A stretch of DNA of 64,000 nt from Clostridium tetanomorphum (lineage in GTDB: Bacteria > Bacillota > Clostridia > Clostridiales > Clostridiaceae), in the NCBI RefSeq assembly GCF_017873215.1, contig NZ_JAGGKA010000015.1, positions 51,933 through 115,932 of the forward strand, written 5' to 3'. Below are positions 53,642 through 63,962 of the stretch, piece after piece. Position 1 is the stretch's first letter. Each line of letters begins with the position of its first letter. The notes under the pieces were generated by a model. It saw nothing but the letters and a program-made list of their open reading frames with translations. It ran no database searches and had not been told where the DNA came from. Position numbers and translations under genes: made by a program.

Positions 53642-54625
53642 TTATCTATACCCATTAGGATTATTTTTGTGCCATTTCCAAGCACTAGCTATTATTTTCT
53701 CTAAAGAATTATATTTAGGCTGCCATCCTAATTCTTTCATAGCTTTTTCTGATGAAGCTATAAGAATTGCTGGATCTCCTGCTCTTCTTTCTCCTATTTC
53801 AGCATGTATTGGTTTTTCTGTAACTTTTCTTGCCACCTCTATTACTTCTTTTACTGAAAATCCCTCTCCATTGCCCAAATTATATATTCCACTGCAGTTC
53901 TCATATCTAAGCTTCTTTAATGCTAATATATGAGCTTCTGCTAGATCCATAACATGTATATAATCTCTTATACAACTTCCATCCTTGGTATTATAATCTT
54001 CACCATATATCATTATTTTTTCTCTTTTACCTAAAGCAACTTGAAGCACTATAGGAATTAAATGAGTTTCTGGAGAATGATCTTCACCAATTTTGCCACT
54101 TTCATGAGCTCCAGCCACATTAAAATATCTTAACACAATATACTTTATACCATAAGCTACTTCTGCCCACTTTAACATTTTTTCCACTGCTAACTTAGTT
54201 TCTCCATAAGCATTAGTAGGTTTTGTTTTATTTTCTTCTTTAATTGGAATACTATTTGGTTCTCCATAAGTAGCAGCTGTAGAAGAAAATACTATTTTCT
54301 TTACATTATGTCTATTCATTGCCTCCAATAAATTCAATGTACCATAAACATTATTGTTATAGTATTTAAAAGGATTTTCCATACTTTCTCCTACCAAAGA
54401 AAACGCTGCAAAATGTATAACTGCCTCAATATTATTTTCCAAAAATACCTTATCTAAAAATTTACTATCTCTTAAATCTCCTTCATAGAAAGTTCCGCCA
54501 ATTATTGATTGTTTATGTCCAGTAGATAAATTATCCAAAATAATTACTTCTTCTTTATCTTTAAGCAGTGCAGCTACATTATGACTTCCAATGTATCCTG
54601 CTCCTCCACATACTAAAATAGCCAT
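53642..54625 (-). CDS. galE: GalE, UDP-glucose 4-epimerase
   Basis: Extended short-chain dehydrogenase of about 327 residues that interconverts UDP-galactose and UDP-glucose. NAD motif GGAGYIGSH at the N-terminus; the catalytic YxxxK is in NAYGETKLAVE; RYFNVAGAHESGKIGEDHSPETHLIP is the GalE signature. Third gene of the galT-galK-galE operon, 20 bases after galK. Start: ATG 54625, 8 bases after AAGGAG; the ATG two codons earlier is too close to that site. Confidence 0.95.
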   Translation of the reverse strand: MAILVCGGAGYIGSHNVAALLKDKEEVIILDNLSTGHKQSIIGGTFYEGDLRDSKFLDKVFLENNIEAVIHFAAFSLVGESMENPFKYYNNNVYGTLNLLEAMNRHNVKKIVFSSTAATYGEPNSIPIKEENKTKPTNAYGETKLAVEKMLKWAEVAYGIKYIVLRYFNVAGAHESGKIGEDHSPETHLIPIVLQVALGKREKIMIYGEDYNTKDGSCIRDYIHVMDLAEAHILALKKLRYENCSGIYNLGNGEGFSVKEVIEVARKVTEKPIHAEIGERRAGDPAILIASSEKAMKELGWQPKYNSLEKIIASAWKWHKNNPNGYR

Positions 54626-54645
54626 TTTCATTACTCCTTTTTAAC

Positions 54646-55803
54646 TTATTTAATTTCTCTAGCACTATATCCAATTTCCATTACATATATACTAGGTTCA
54701 TATTTTACTCTCTTTTTATAATTCTTACTAACTTCTAATATAAACTTTTCTACAGACTTCTTTTTGACTAGACTTACAGTACATCCTCCAAATCCTGCTC
54801 CAGTCATTCTAGATCCTAACACTCCATCTACTTTTAAAGCTTCTTCCACTAAAACATCTAACTCATACCCAGTAACTTCATAATCGTTTTTTAAAGATAT
54901 ATGTGAACTTATCATAAGTTGTCCAAATCTAATTAAATCTTTTTTTTCTAATGCTTTAACTGCCTCTAATACCCTATTATTTTCACTTATTACATGTCTC
55001 GCTCTTTTAATTAAAACTTTTTCTGGAATTATACTGCTATACTCATTAAATTCTTCTATAGTTATATCTCCAAGGCTTTTTTTACATAATTCTTTTTGTA
55101 AATATTTAAGTGCTCTTTCACATTCCTGTCTTCTTTCATTATATTTAGAATCAGCTAAATCTCTTCTTTTATTACTATTAGATATTATAATTTTATAGTC
55201 TTCTAAATTTAGATTCACATATCTATATTCTAAAGTATCACATTTTAATAATATAGCTTTTCCTCTTTTTCCCATACCTACAGCAAATTGGTCCATTATG
55301 CCACAATTAACTCTAACGAATTCATTTTCCGCTCTTTGTGAAATCTTAACTAAATCTATCATACTTATATTTAAATTATACAATTCATTTATAGCAATTG
55401 CCATAGCTATTTCAATGGAAGCAGAAGATGAAAGTCCTGCTCCATTAGGTATATTGCCTTTAAACATTACTTCAAATCCTGAAAAACTATATCCTAATTT
55501 GCATAATATATTAAGTATTCCTTTAGGGTAATTAGCCCAGCCATGATTACAGTCATAAGTAATATTATGATTATTTATTTCTATCTTTAACGGAAAATTC
55601 ATAGATGTAAAAAATATCTTATTATCTTTTCTTTTTCTTATAGCTGCATAGGTTCCCATATCTAAAGAACAAGGAAAAACATATCCTCCATTATAATCAG
55701 TATGTTCTCCTATTAAATTTACTCTGCCTGGAGCATAAAACAGTCTAATTTCTTCCCCATCTTCTCCGTAAATGCTTTTAAAATAACTTATCAATTCTTC
55801 CAC
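54646..55803 (-). CDS. galK: GalK, galactokinase
   Basis: 385-residue GHMP kinase making galactose-1-phosphate. The three motifs are present: [19 protein letters not shown] (near 26), the phosphate loop [13 protein letters not shown] (near 120) and [14 protein letters not shown] near the C-terminus; the catalytic region [13 protein letters not shown] is intact. Start is GTG at 55803 behind GAGGGGG. It is 14 bases after galT. Confidence 0.96.
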   Translation of the reverse strand: MEELISYFKSIYGEDGEEIRLFYAPGRVNLIGEHTDYNGGYVFPCSLDMGTYAAIRKRKDNKIFFTSMNFPLKIEINNHNITYDCNHGWANYPKGILNILCKLGYSFSGFEVMFKGNIPNGAGLSSSASIEIAMAIAINELYNLNISMIDLVKISQRAENEFVRVNCGIMDQFAVGMGKRGKAILLKCDTLEYRYVNLNLEDYKIIISNSNKRRDLADSKYNERRQECERALKYLQKELCKKSLGDITIEEFNEYSSIIPEKVLIKRARHVISENNRVLEAVKALEKKDLIRFGQLMISSHISLKNDYEVTGYELDVLVEEALKVDGVLGSRMTGAGFGGCTVSLVKKKSVEKFILEVSKNYKKRVKYEPSIYVMEIGYSAREIK

Positions 55804-55817
55804 GATAATCCCCCTCT

Positions 55818-57380
55818 CTATTGAGCTGTTTTAAAACCTAAACTATTTATAAACCTAAGAAAAGCTAATTTCCCATTTTCATCATCCTTAAAAACCGCTG
55901 CATCTTTTAATACTTGTAAAAATTTATTTCCAATCTCATATTTTAAATATTTTTCACTTTCTTCCTTTGAGCACTTAACTCCATATTTATTTATTAATTC
56001 TTCAATCCATGCTTTATGTTTATATAATTCAGTTTCATTTGTAAATAATACATTATTATAAACTATTTTCTCTTGTAAAATGTACCCTATAGTCTCCAAT
56101 TCCTTTTTTAATCTTCCTGGTAATATAGCAAGTCCCATAACTTCTATAAGTCCAATATTTTCTTTTTTTATGTTGTGTAATTCTCTATGGGGATGGAAAA
56201 TCCCTTCCGGATATTTTTTTGTAGTCCTATTATTTCTTAAAACCAAATTAAACTGAAATTCTTCTTTCTCAGTTTTTCTAAGAATAGGAGTTATAGTATT
56301 ATGTGCTATTTTTTCGTCACTCTTGTTGCTATATGATAAGATATCTACTGTTTCATCATTATAATTTCTCCAAAAGTTAAATATATTAATAACTAAATCT
56401 ATTAATATATTCTTATCACTGCTAGTTAATTGTATTACAGACATTGGCCACTTAAGAATTCCAGCCTTAATATTAGGATATTTATCATTTACAAGTTTTA
56501 TATCTATCTTAGCCCTATCAATAGGGAATAAATGATTTCCTCCTTGAAAATGCTCATGATTTAAAATGGATCCTCCTACTATAGGTAATTCTGCATTAGA
56601 TCCTATGAAATAATGAGGAATTTGTTCAACAAATTCTATTAATCTTTTAAAAGTTTTTTTGGTAATACTCATAGGCTCATGTTCTTCTTTAAATAATATG
56701 CAATGCTCATTATAATAAACATAGGGTGAATATTGGAGATACCAATTTTCTTTTCCTAATTTTATAGGTATTACTCTATGATTTTGTCTAGCAGGACGCT
56801 TTAGATCCCCACAAAACCCCACATTTTCTAAACATAACAAACATTTAGGATAATTTAAAGAAGGTATAGATTTAACTAAAGCTATTTCTTTTGGGTCTTT
56901 TTCAGGTTTAGATAAGTTTATTGTAATTTCTAATTCTCCATACTCAGTAGAATTCCTCCAATAAATATTTCTTCTAATCCTATCCATTCTAATATAATTT
57001 GAATTTTGGGACAAATTATAAAAATATTTTGTAGCTTCCCTTGGTCCACTACTGTTATATATACTATTAAATTTTTTAACCACTTCTGATTCCCTTGGCA
57101 TTAAAATTCCCATTATTTTAGCATCTAATAAATCTCTATAAGTTATACTATTATTAGGAATAATTTTATATTCAAGGGCATAATCTAATATATTATTTAA
57201 AATTTCGCTTAAATTCTTAGGCTGTCCCTTATCTATATCTCCTTTATAAGGTTCTTTTATATTAAACAAATTCATTAATTCATTACGACAAGGAACTATA
57301 TCTAATTCTTCTATCAATTCATTTTTCTTTGCAAAGTAAAGAAGACGCTCTAATTCTCTTTCTATACATACATTTATCAC
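55818..57380 (-). CDS. galT: GalT, galactose-1-phosphate uridylyltransferase (class II)
   Basis: 520 residues, the long Firmicutes GalT2 type, unlike the about 350-residue E. coli enzyme. The conserved stretch [15 protein letters not shown] holds the histidines typical of the family; [13 protein letters not shown] is the expected cysteine region. It exchanges UMP between UDP-glucose and galactose-1-phosphate. Start is GTG at 57380 behind AAGGGGGG. First gene of galT-galK-galE, with a GalR-type operator just upstream. Confidence 0.94.
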   Translation of the reverse strand: MINVCIERELERLLYFAKKNELIEELDIVPCRNELMNLFNIKEPYKGDIDKGQPKNLSEILNNILDYALEYKIIPNNSITYRDLLDAKIMGILMPRESEVVKKFNSIYNSSGPREATKYFYNLSQNSNYIRMDRIRRNIYWRNSTEYGELEITINLSKPEKDPKEIALVKSIPSLNYPKCLLCLENVGFCGDLKRPARQNHRVIPIKLGKENWYLQYSPYVYYNEHCILFKEEHEPMSITKKTFKRLIEFVEQIPHYFIGSNAELPIVGGSILNHEHFQGGNHLFPIDRAKIDIKLVNDKYPNIKAGILKWPMSVIQLTSSDKNILIDLVINIFNFWRNYNDETVDILSYSNKSDEKIAHNTITPILRKTEKEEFQFNLVLRNNRTTKKYPEGIFHPHRELHNIKKENIGLIEVMGLAILPGRLKKELETIGYILQEKIVYNNVLFTNETELYKHKAWIEELINKYGVKCSKEESEKYLKYEIGNKFLQVLKDAAVFKDDENGKLAFLRFINSLGFKTAQ

Positions 57381-57393
57381 AAATATCCCCCCT

Positions 57394-57409
57394 TAGAAAA
57401 CCTTTTCTA
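57394..57409. promoter_or_regulatory. GalR-type operator before galT
   Basis: TAGAAAACCTTTTCTA, with AGAAAA/TTTTCT arms, 14-29 bases before the galT GTG. It matches the second copy at 58504-58518. Confidence 0.65.
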
Positions 57410-57460
57410 TATAAATATAATTTTATTCTTAATAAAAATTATCTCTATTAACCTTTCATC

Positions 57461-58492
57461 TTAAACTTCCTCTTTTCTTGCTCTTTTACAACTGTCTCGC
57501 ATAATAAGTTTAGTATTTAATATGATTCTATCCACTTTTTTTGACTGTGTATTTATAATATTAAGCAACATTTCTGCAGCATATTTACCCAATTGATACA
57601 TATTCTGATCTACTGTAGTAATCTTAGGCTGCGATAACCTGGATATTATAATATTATCAAAACCTACTATTGAAACATACTCTGGTACATCTAACCCCTT
57701 TTTCTTACAAGCATTTAGTGTACCTAAAGCCATTATGTCATTACAGGCAAAAAAGGCTGTTGGACAAGTTTTTAAATTTAACAAATCTTCTATATATTTC
57801 ATAGTAGTATCTACTGTATCATAACTATTTCCATATCCTATATTTATAATTTCTTGGTGCTGATCATACCCATATTTTTTTAATATATCTTTATAAACTT
57901 TTTCTTTTAAATCATATGAATAGCTTTTCTCTCCTCTAATAAAAGCTATTTTTTTATGACCTAAAGAAATAAGATATTCCATAGCTTCAATGGCACCTGT
58001 CTCTTCATTATTTAAGACAAAATTACAATTTATATTTTTATTATATCCATTTATACAAACTAAAGGTACCTGCCTTGAGATTTCTTCAAAAAAACCATTT
58101 TTCATATTGAAGGTTTGGGGATCTATTATAATTATTCCATCCACAACTCTTCCTAATAGAGATTTAACATACCTTACTTCTTCTTTTTCGCTATTATCTG
58201 TATCACATAAATAAATGTTATAGCCTTGTTTTTTTAATACATTATCAATTCCTTTAACTACCGTTGGGAAAAATAAATTTGTAGTACTTGGAACTATAAT
58301 TCCTACTGTATCAGTTTTCTGATTTATAAGTCCCCTTGCCAATACATTTGGATTAAACTTCAATTTTTCAATTGCCTCTTCTACTTTTTTACGAGTTTCT
58401 TTTTTTACTGGATAATTATTATTTATAACTCTTGAAACAGTGGTTATTGAAACTCCAGCTTCTTTTGCTACATCTTCAATAGTAATCTTCAT
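57461..58492 (-). CDS. galR: LacI-family transcription regulator of the gal genes
   Basis: About 343 residues: N-terminal LacI helix-turn-helix (ITIEDVAKEAGVSITTVSRVINN), hinge with LKFNPNVLARGL, then a periplasmic-binding-protein-like sugar domain. Start is the ATG at 58492 after GGAGG. It lies directly before galT; an operator of the same sequence sits before its own start and before galT, so it probably represses both, with galactose or a galactoside as inducer (inference). Confidence 0.9.
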   Translation of the reverse strand: MKITIEDVAKEAGVSITTVSRVINNNYPVKKETRKKVEEAIEKLKFNPNVLARGLINQKTDTVGIIVPSTTNLFFPTVVKGIDNVLKKQGYNIYLCDTDNSEKEEVRYVKSLLGRVVDGIIIIDPQTFNMKNGFFEEISRQVPLVCINGYNKNINCNFVLNNEETGAIEAMEYLISLGHKKIAFIRGEKSYSYDLKEKVYKDILKKYGYDQHQEIINIGYGNSYDTVDTTMKYIEDLLNLKTCPTAFFACNDIMALGTLNACKKKGLDVPEYVSIVGFDNIIISRLSQPKITTVDQNMYQLGKYAAEMLLNIINTQSKKVDRIILNTKLIMRDSCKRARKEEV

Positions 58493-58503
58493 ATAATCCT
58501 CCA

Positions 58504-58518
58504 TAGAAAACCTTTTCT
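58504..58518. promoter_or_regulatory. GalR-type operator before galR
   Basis: TAGAAAACCTTTTCT, same 15 bases as the galT operator, 12 bases or more before the galR ATG; autoregulation is likely. Confidence 0.65.
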
Positions 58519-58692
58519 CAATTTTATTATATAGCTACTCATATATGATTTCAATGTTATCCCCATTAATAAATATATTTATTAATATATATTTTAATTA
58601 TACTAAGAAATTTTACTTAAATAACATATAAGGAAAGATTTTAATTAAAATTCCTTCCTTATGTTATAAAAGTAAAATTATTTTTAAATTTA

Positions 58693-59982
58693 TTAAATAT
58701 TATATTTAGATGCCTCATCCTTAAGTTTTAAAGATAATTTAGATAAATTATCTGCTAATTCATTTATTGAATTAAACATATGAAGCTGTTCTTCCATAGA
58801 ATTAAATATATCTTTTGAGTTTGTTACATTATTGTCTGCTGCAGAAGCAATAATATTTATAGTTTCTCTTGTTTCTTTACAGTTTTCTGTTAACACATTT
58901 GTAGAATTCCATATATTATTTATGTTACATGTTACTACCTCAGACACTTTAGATATTTCATCAAATAATTCTACAACTTCTAATATAGCTTTGTTCTGTT
59001 CAATTATTACTTCTTTAACTTCATCTATATCATAAACTGTATTTGCTATGGAAGATTGAATATATATAATTAAATCCTTTATTTCCTTAGTAGATAGAGC
59101 TGATTGTTCAGCTAACTTTCTAACTTCTTCTGCTACTACAGCAAATCCTTTTCCATATTCTCCTGCTCTTGCAGCTTCAATAGATGCATTTAATGCTAAC
59201 AAATTAGTTTGCTCAGAAATACTTTCTATAACTTCAACTATTCCTTCAATTTCTCTAGACTTTGATTGCAGTATTGTTATTGATTCTACGGCTTTATTAG
59301 TAATATTTTCTGTTTGTTCTATTTTATTCTCCTCATTTGCTAATAAACATTTTCCAGAATTAACTTTATCAATAGCTTCACTTGTAAGGGTTTTACTATA
59401 TTCTGTATCTTTTAAGATTTTTTCTAAGCTTGTATATAACTCTTCCACTAAATCATTGCCTTTTTCTGTCCATTTTTTTTGTTCTTCAGAAGCAACTGAA
59501 AACTCTTTAGATGTTAAGGTTATTTTTTCTCCAACAGATACTATTTCATTTATCAAACTATTATTTTCTTCTGAGAGTTTCTTTGCTGTAAAACTTAAAT
59601 CTTTTATATTTATAATTAACTTTTTTAAACTATCCATAGTCATATTTAAATTATTTAACATCTTATTATTCTTTAACTTCTCTTCATCTGTTAATTTATA
59701 GCTAAAATCTCCTTTTTGTATACTATCTGTAAAGTTATTTACTATCATTAAAGGTCTTATAAATTTTTTTATATTCTTAGTAACAGATGCAGCTCCAATT
59801 ATTAACCCTGAAGCTAAATAAAAAACTATGTTAAGCATAAATTTAAAATCTTTCAGTCCCAATGCATAAGATGTGATCACTCCCATAATAAATGTAGATG
59901 GGATAATAATAGACATAGTTGTTATTACATATTTTTTTACTTTTTCATTTTCTAAACTTGTTTTTTCCCTTGTATTTTCCAT
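58693..59982 (-). CDS. Methyl-accepting chemotaxis protein
   Basis: 429 residues. Two N-terminal membrane helices (about 15-38 and 47-68) are separated by only a few residues, so there is no extracellular ligand domain; a HAMP-like segment (about 70-125) and the cytoplasmic signalling domain follow, with the highly conserved tip [40 protein letters not shown]. It probably senses an internal or membrane signal, or works with a partner. AGAGGAG precedes the ATG. No other chemotaxis gene is nearby. Confidence 0.93.
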   Translation of the reverse strand: MENTREKTSLENEKVKKYVITTMSIIIPSTFIMGVITSYALGLKDFKFMLNIVFYLASGLIIGAASVTKNIKKFIRPLMIVNNFTDSIQKGDFSYKLTDEEKLKNNKMLNNLNMTMDSLKKLIINIKDLSFTAKKLSEENNSLINEIVSVGEKITLTSKEFSVASEEQKKWTEKGNDLVEELYTSLEKILKDTEYSKTLTSEAIDKVNSGKCLLANEENKIEQTENITNKAVESITILQSKSREIEGIVEVIESISEQTNLLALNASIEAARAGEYGKGFAVVAEEVRKLAEQSALSTKEIKDLIIYIQSSIANTVYDIDEVKEVIIEQNKAILEVVELFDEISKVSEVVTCNINNIWNSTNVLTENCKETRETINIIASAADNNVTNSKDIFNSMEEQLHMFNSINELADNLSKLSLKLKDEASKYNI

Positions 59983-60064
59983 TTACATCTCCTCTTCATA
60001 TTAAATTTTCAACTATAGAATCATTAGACGTATATTAAGTACATTTAAACATTTCTCAATTTAA

Positions 60065-60092
60065 TTATTCGGTTATAATTTAAATTTATTTA
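60065..60092 (-). promoter_or_regulatory. Possible sigma-D (motility) promoter of the chemotaxis gene
   Basis: TAAA (60089-60092), 15 bases, then ACCGAATAA, a partial match to TAAA-N15-GCCGATAA. About 85 bases before the ATG. Weak. Confidence 0.28.
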
Positions 60093-60115
60093 GTAATTTT
60101 TAGTAATATCTAATA

Positions 60116-60160
60116 TAAAAATAGACTGCTAATATATAAAATTGTTAGCAGTCTATTTTT
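60116..60160 (-). terminator. Terminator of the MATE gene
   Basis: Perfect arms AAAATAGACTGCTAA and TTAGCAGTCTATTTT with a 12-base loop; minus-strand T tract. 36 bases past the MATE stop. Confidence 0.8.
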
Positions 60161-60195
60161 ATATTAATTTTTTAGAATAATTTAATAACAATTTT

Positions 60196-61551
60196 TTAAA
60201 GCTCTTGAGTAATCAATCCTTCTTCTCCTCTTAAAGCTTTATTAATATAGTATATACCAGTAACTGCAGATATTAAATCAGATATTGGATAGGATAAGCT
60301 AGCTCCCATTATACCTTTAGCTAAAGGCATCATTATTAAAAGAACTGGTATAAAAATTATTATTTGTCTATATATGGATAGCACAAAAGAACTTTTTGCC
60401 TCTCCCATAGCCTGATAATAATATATTGCTACAAAATATACTCCTACACAAGGAAATACTGAAATTACTATTCTAAAATATCTTACAGTATCCCATAAAA
60501 GTTCTTTATCTCTCATAAAAATTCCCAATATATTAGGAGCAAATATAAAGTTAACTAGCCACATTATAACTGAAGAAATAGTTACCCACTTAATTGTTTT
60601 TGTCACAACCTCTTTTACCTTATCATAATTTTCTTGTCCATAATTATATGCAGCGATAGGTTGCATTGCAGAACTAATTCCTATAACTGTTATAAATAAG
60701 AACATAGATATCTTTGTTATAATCCCAAAAATAATAACTGCTTCTTCTCCTGTATATATAAGCAATACATTGTTTAATATAAATATCACTATAGCATCAG
60801 ATACTTCTATAATAAAAGTTGAAAATCCAACAGCAACTATAGACCCTGCTATATTGAAATTAAATTTTAATTTCATTTTTATATTAAATCTTAAAATAAT
60901 GTCTTTAAATTTATAGTAGGCATAAATGAAAGAAATTATTTGAGATGCAAGGGTGGCCACTGCCGCTCCCTTAATGCCAAAGGAAAGTATTATAACCAAA
61001 ATATAGTCTATAATTATATTAAGTATTGCTCCTAAAGATGTGGCCTTTAATGTTATTTTTGTATCTCCCAAGGCAGTCATTATATAACAAAACACTACAG
61101 TCAGACATTGAAATAATCCGCCAAATATTATTATTGAAATATAATCTCTGGCATATGGAAAAATGTTCCGACTAGCTCCTAAATTTTTAATTATACTATT
61201 CTTAAATATAAATATCACAAATGGCAATATAGTCATTAATAATATTATTATAACCACTGAATTTATGATTGTAGATTTAATGCTATCATAATCCTTTTCT
61301 CCTAAACTTCTTGCAACAGAAGTATATGCTCCTACAGCTATCATTAAACCTACAGCTATCATTAACCTTTGTATTGGGAATGCAACGGTTAGTGCTCCTA
61401 TACCGGTTCCACCAATAACTCTTCCTACAAATATAGTATCTACCATATTATAGAGTTCTGATACCAATAAGGAGATTATAGCAGGTACTGCAAACTTAAA
61501 AAGAAGTTTACTAGTACTTTTTTCAGAGTAAATCTTAGTATTGTCGCTCAT
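60196..61551 (-). CDS. MATE family efflux transporter
   Basis: About 451 residues, 12 membrane helices. Opens STSKLLFKFAVPAIISLLVSELYNMVDTIFVGRVIGGTGIGALTVAFPIQ, the family's N-terminal lobe, with the matching second-lobe segment ISSAMQPIAAYNYGQENYDKVKE. Drives drug or metabolite export by Na+ or H+. The substrate cannot be told. Start: ATG 61551 after GGAGAG. The AraC-type regulator just upstream on the same strand may control it. Confidence 0.93.
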   Translation of the reverse strand: MSDNTKIYSEKSTSKLLFKFAVPAIISLLVSELYNMVDTIFVGRVIGGTGIGALTVAFPIQRLMIAVGLMIAVGAYTSVARSLGEKDYDSIKSTIINSVVIIILLMTILPFVIFIFKNSIIKNLGASRNIFPYARDYISIIIFGGLFQCLTVVFCYIMTALGDTKITLKATSLGAILNIIIDYILVIILSFGIKGAAVATLASQIISFIYAYYKFKDIILRFNIKMKLKFNFNIAGSIVAVGFSTFIIEVSDAIVIFILNNVLLIYTGEEAVIIFGIITKISMFLFITVIGISSAMQPIAAYNYGQENYDKVKEVVTKTIKWVTISSVIMWLVNFIFAPNILGIFMRDKELLWDTVRYFRIVISVFPCVGVYFVAIYYYQAMGEAKSSFVLSIYRQIIIFIPVLLIMMPLAKGIMGASLSYPISDLISAVTGIYYINKALRGEEGLITQEL

Positions 61552-61706
61552 ATCTACACTCTCCACTTCACTTTTTAAAGTTATTTATAAATTTAAATTA
61601 TCTATTTTTAGTATACATAATTTTAAAAAAGTATTCATTCACTAATGAAACGAGTATTAAGTATAATATTAAGTATTTAATGTTATTGATAAATTTACCA
61701 AAAAAT

Positions 61707-61734
61707 AAAAAACACCCTAATTAAAGGTGTTTTT
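61707..61734 (-). terminator. Terminator of the AraC regulator gene
   Basis: AAAAACACC and GGTGTTTTT around CTAATTAAA; the stop codon of the gene lies in the loop. Confidence 0.75.
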
Positions 61735-63799
61735 GTACTTTTTGCATTTCTATAAATACTGCACCATAGCCTTCTAATTTTAAAAATAAATTATAAATAG
61801 GAGTTCTTTTTGCATAAAACAAATTTAACTTTGGAAAAGAAACTCTCCTTAATATTTCAATTTCTTCTTCCTTAACAGATATAGGTTTACCCATTGACTT
61901 CCAATAATCATAGCAGGATCCTACTTTTTCATTGATTTCATATTTAATAATTCTGTAATCCTGTGACAACCCTCCTAAATTTATAGAAAACTTTTTATCT
62001 AAAATGCTTTTTATTCCTTTTCCTTTATATAAATTCTCTAAAGAAATTAATTCATTTAATCCATCATTATATGAATAAATAAGAATTTGTATATCTTCTT
62101 CTTTTCCAGTTATGATATACCCTTCTCCTTTTGTTATAATCTTATCTCCAAGTTTAGACAATAAATAATATGCATAATAATGAGGCTTTTTAATCCCTTG
62201 TTTATTTATAAGACCTCTTCCTCCATAAAAAAGTTCATTATCTATATTGTGATTTATAGGAAATTCATCAAATAATACTGGAATACCAATATCTATTTCT
62301 TCATTTAAAAATCCATTAATTATGTAAGGGATCATATAAGATGAATCATATATAGAATTTATATTAACACTTGTCAAATTCTCCTGTAAAACTTCTATAT
62401 CAAAATTATTATTAATAGTTTCTATTAATAAATTATTAAAATCAGTATCTTCTTTATTAATCATAAACTTCCACTTTTTAACTTCAGTTTCTCCAAAAAT
62501 ATTAATAAAAAATGATATAAAACTTTCTATAATTTTTTTTATAAACTCTATATTATTAAAATCATCTTCTATGTAAATTATAGGTTTTATATTTAATCTT
62601 ATAATACTCTTTATAACTTGTTCTACTTGATTCCATGAAAAAAAATTAGTCTCTCGTATAGTATAAATTTCCATATCATAAGAAAATACTTCTCTTAAAA
62701 CTCCATAATTAAATTCTATTTCATTTTGAGTTTCCTCGATTAGTTTTATCTGATTTTTTCTTAAGATATTCTTAGCTATACCTAAATTAATTATATTATG
62801 CCAAGTTTTTTCCAGTTCTTCTTCCCCTTCATAAGAATCTAAAATTATCTTAGAAATCTTACCCTCATAATTATATCTAGAATAGTCCTCAATATAATAA
62901 AAAACTTCTTCTAAAGCTTCTTTTATAGGATAATTAATGAACTTTTTCATTTGCAAATACTTTTCTTCATCAATTTTATATTTTTTCCTATACTGCATAG
63001 GGGTGCATTTATAATGCTTCTTGAAATGTTTATTAAAATATCTAGTATGTGAAAACCCTAATTCCTCAGAAATCTCCGAAATGGTCTTATCTGTATCTAA
63101 CAAGAGTTTTATAGCTTCCTCTACTCTAGTTAAGTTTACAAAATCATTAAAACTATATCCTACTGTATTTTTCATTCCATAAGACAAATAGTGAGAACTT
63201 AAATATTCTCTTCTTGCTATATCTTGGAGACTTATTTTATTATTGTAATTTGAATATATATATTTTATTATTCTATCATATCTTTCGAATTGCTCTTCAT
63301 TTTCTTTTAAACTTTCTTCATCATATATTAGATAATGAAAATTATTTATAAGATGATATAAAATTTCCACCAATGTATCCTCTATAGCATCTTCATAATC
63401 TTCACTCTTTTGAGCAGCTTCACAAAGTAAAATGCTCAAAAAAGTCCTTAATTTTTCGTACTTTTCACTTTTCTGAACATCTTTTCCTGTAGATTCTGTA
63501 TAAAAAAACATATTTTCTATATTATAATATTTATCAAAAAAAGAATTGTCTATTTGAAAAATAAGAACTCTATTATTTTTATCTAATGCCTGTATACTAT
63601 GTGCTTCATCATAATTTATTATTTCTATTTCTTCTGTATTAACTATATGGGTTTCTGTTTCAATAACTATCTTGATACTACCTTTTAAAACATAAATTAT
63701 CTCCATAGAGTCATGCCAATGAATTGGATATCCTATTATATTTTGATATGAAACTTTTATAGGCAAGCTATCCATATACTCTACAAATTCTCTTCTCAT
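61721..63799 (-). CDS. AraC-family regulator with N-terminal cupin and C-terminal GH39-like domain
   Basis: 692 residues, more than twice a plain AraC regulator. Cupin-like sensor about 15-95 (HWHDSMEIIYVLKGSIKIVIE). Two helix-turn-helix motifs of the AraC domain at about 190-275 (ISLQDIARREYLSSHYLSYGMK; TISEISEELGFSHTRYFNKHFKKHYKCTPMQYRK). The rest (about 300-690) resembles the beta-xylosidase (GH39) domain found fused to some Firmicutes regulators; glycosidase activity is not evident. It probably senses a sugar. AGGAGG-like GGCGGAGG precedes the ATG. No sugar genes lie alongside, unless beyond the window. Confidence 0.85.
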   Translation of the reverse strand: MRREFVEYMDSLPIKVSYQNIIGYPIHWHDSMEIIYVLKGSIKIVIETETHIVNTEEIEIINYDEAHSIQALDKNNRVLIFQIDNSFFDKYYNIENMFFYTESTGKDVQKSEKYEKLRTFLSILLCEAAQKSEDYEDAIEDTLVEILYHLINNFHYLIYDEESLKENEEQFERYDRIIKYIYSNYNNKISLQDIARREYLSSHYLSYGMKNTVGYSFNDFVNLTRVEEAIKLLLDTDKTISEISEELGFSHTRYFNKHFKKHYKCTPMQYRKKYKIDEEKYLQMKKFINYPIKEALEEVFYYIEDYSRYNYEGKISKIILDSYEGEEELEKTWHNIINLGIAKNILRKNQIKLIEETQNEIEFNYGVLREVFSYDMEIYTIRETNFFSWNQVEQVIKSIIRLNIKPIIYIEDDFNNIEFIKKIIESFISFFINIFGETEVKKWKFMINKEDTDFNNLLIETINNNFDIEVLQENLTSVNINSIYDSSYMIPYIINGFLNEEIDIGIPVLFDEFPINHNIDNELFYGGRGLINKQGIKKPHYYAYYLLSKLGDKIITKGEGYIITGKEEDIQILIYSYNDGLNELISLENLYKGKGIKSILDKKFSINLGGLSQDYRIIKYEINEKVGSCYDYWKSMGKPISVKEEEIEILRRVSFPKLNLFYAKRTPIYNLFLKLEGYGAVFIEMQKVQKHL

Positions 63800-63914
63800 A
63801 TTTAATTCCTCCGCCTATTATATACTTAATATTATACCATATAGAAAAATGAAATAAACTACACATGTGAATACACTATACAACAAAAATCCCCTACCAA
63901 AATTGGAGGCCACT

Positions 63915-63933
63915 GAAAAAGCTATGCTTTTTC
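63915..63933. repeat. Short palindrome near the right edge
   Basis: GAAAAAGC and GCTTTTTC around TAT, preceded by GGAGGCCACT. It may be a terminator or the end of an element that continues outside the window. Confidence 0.4.
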
Positions 63934-63962
63934 TCTTGATATCGAATTAAGCAGATAAATGA

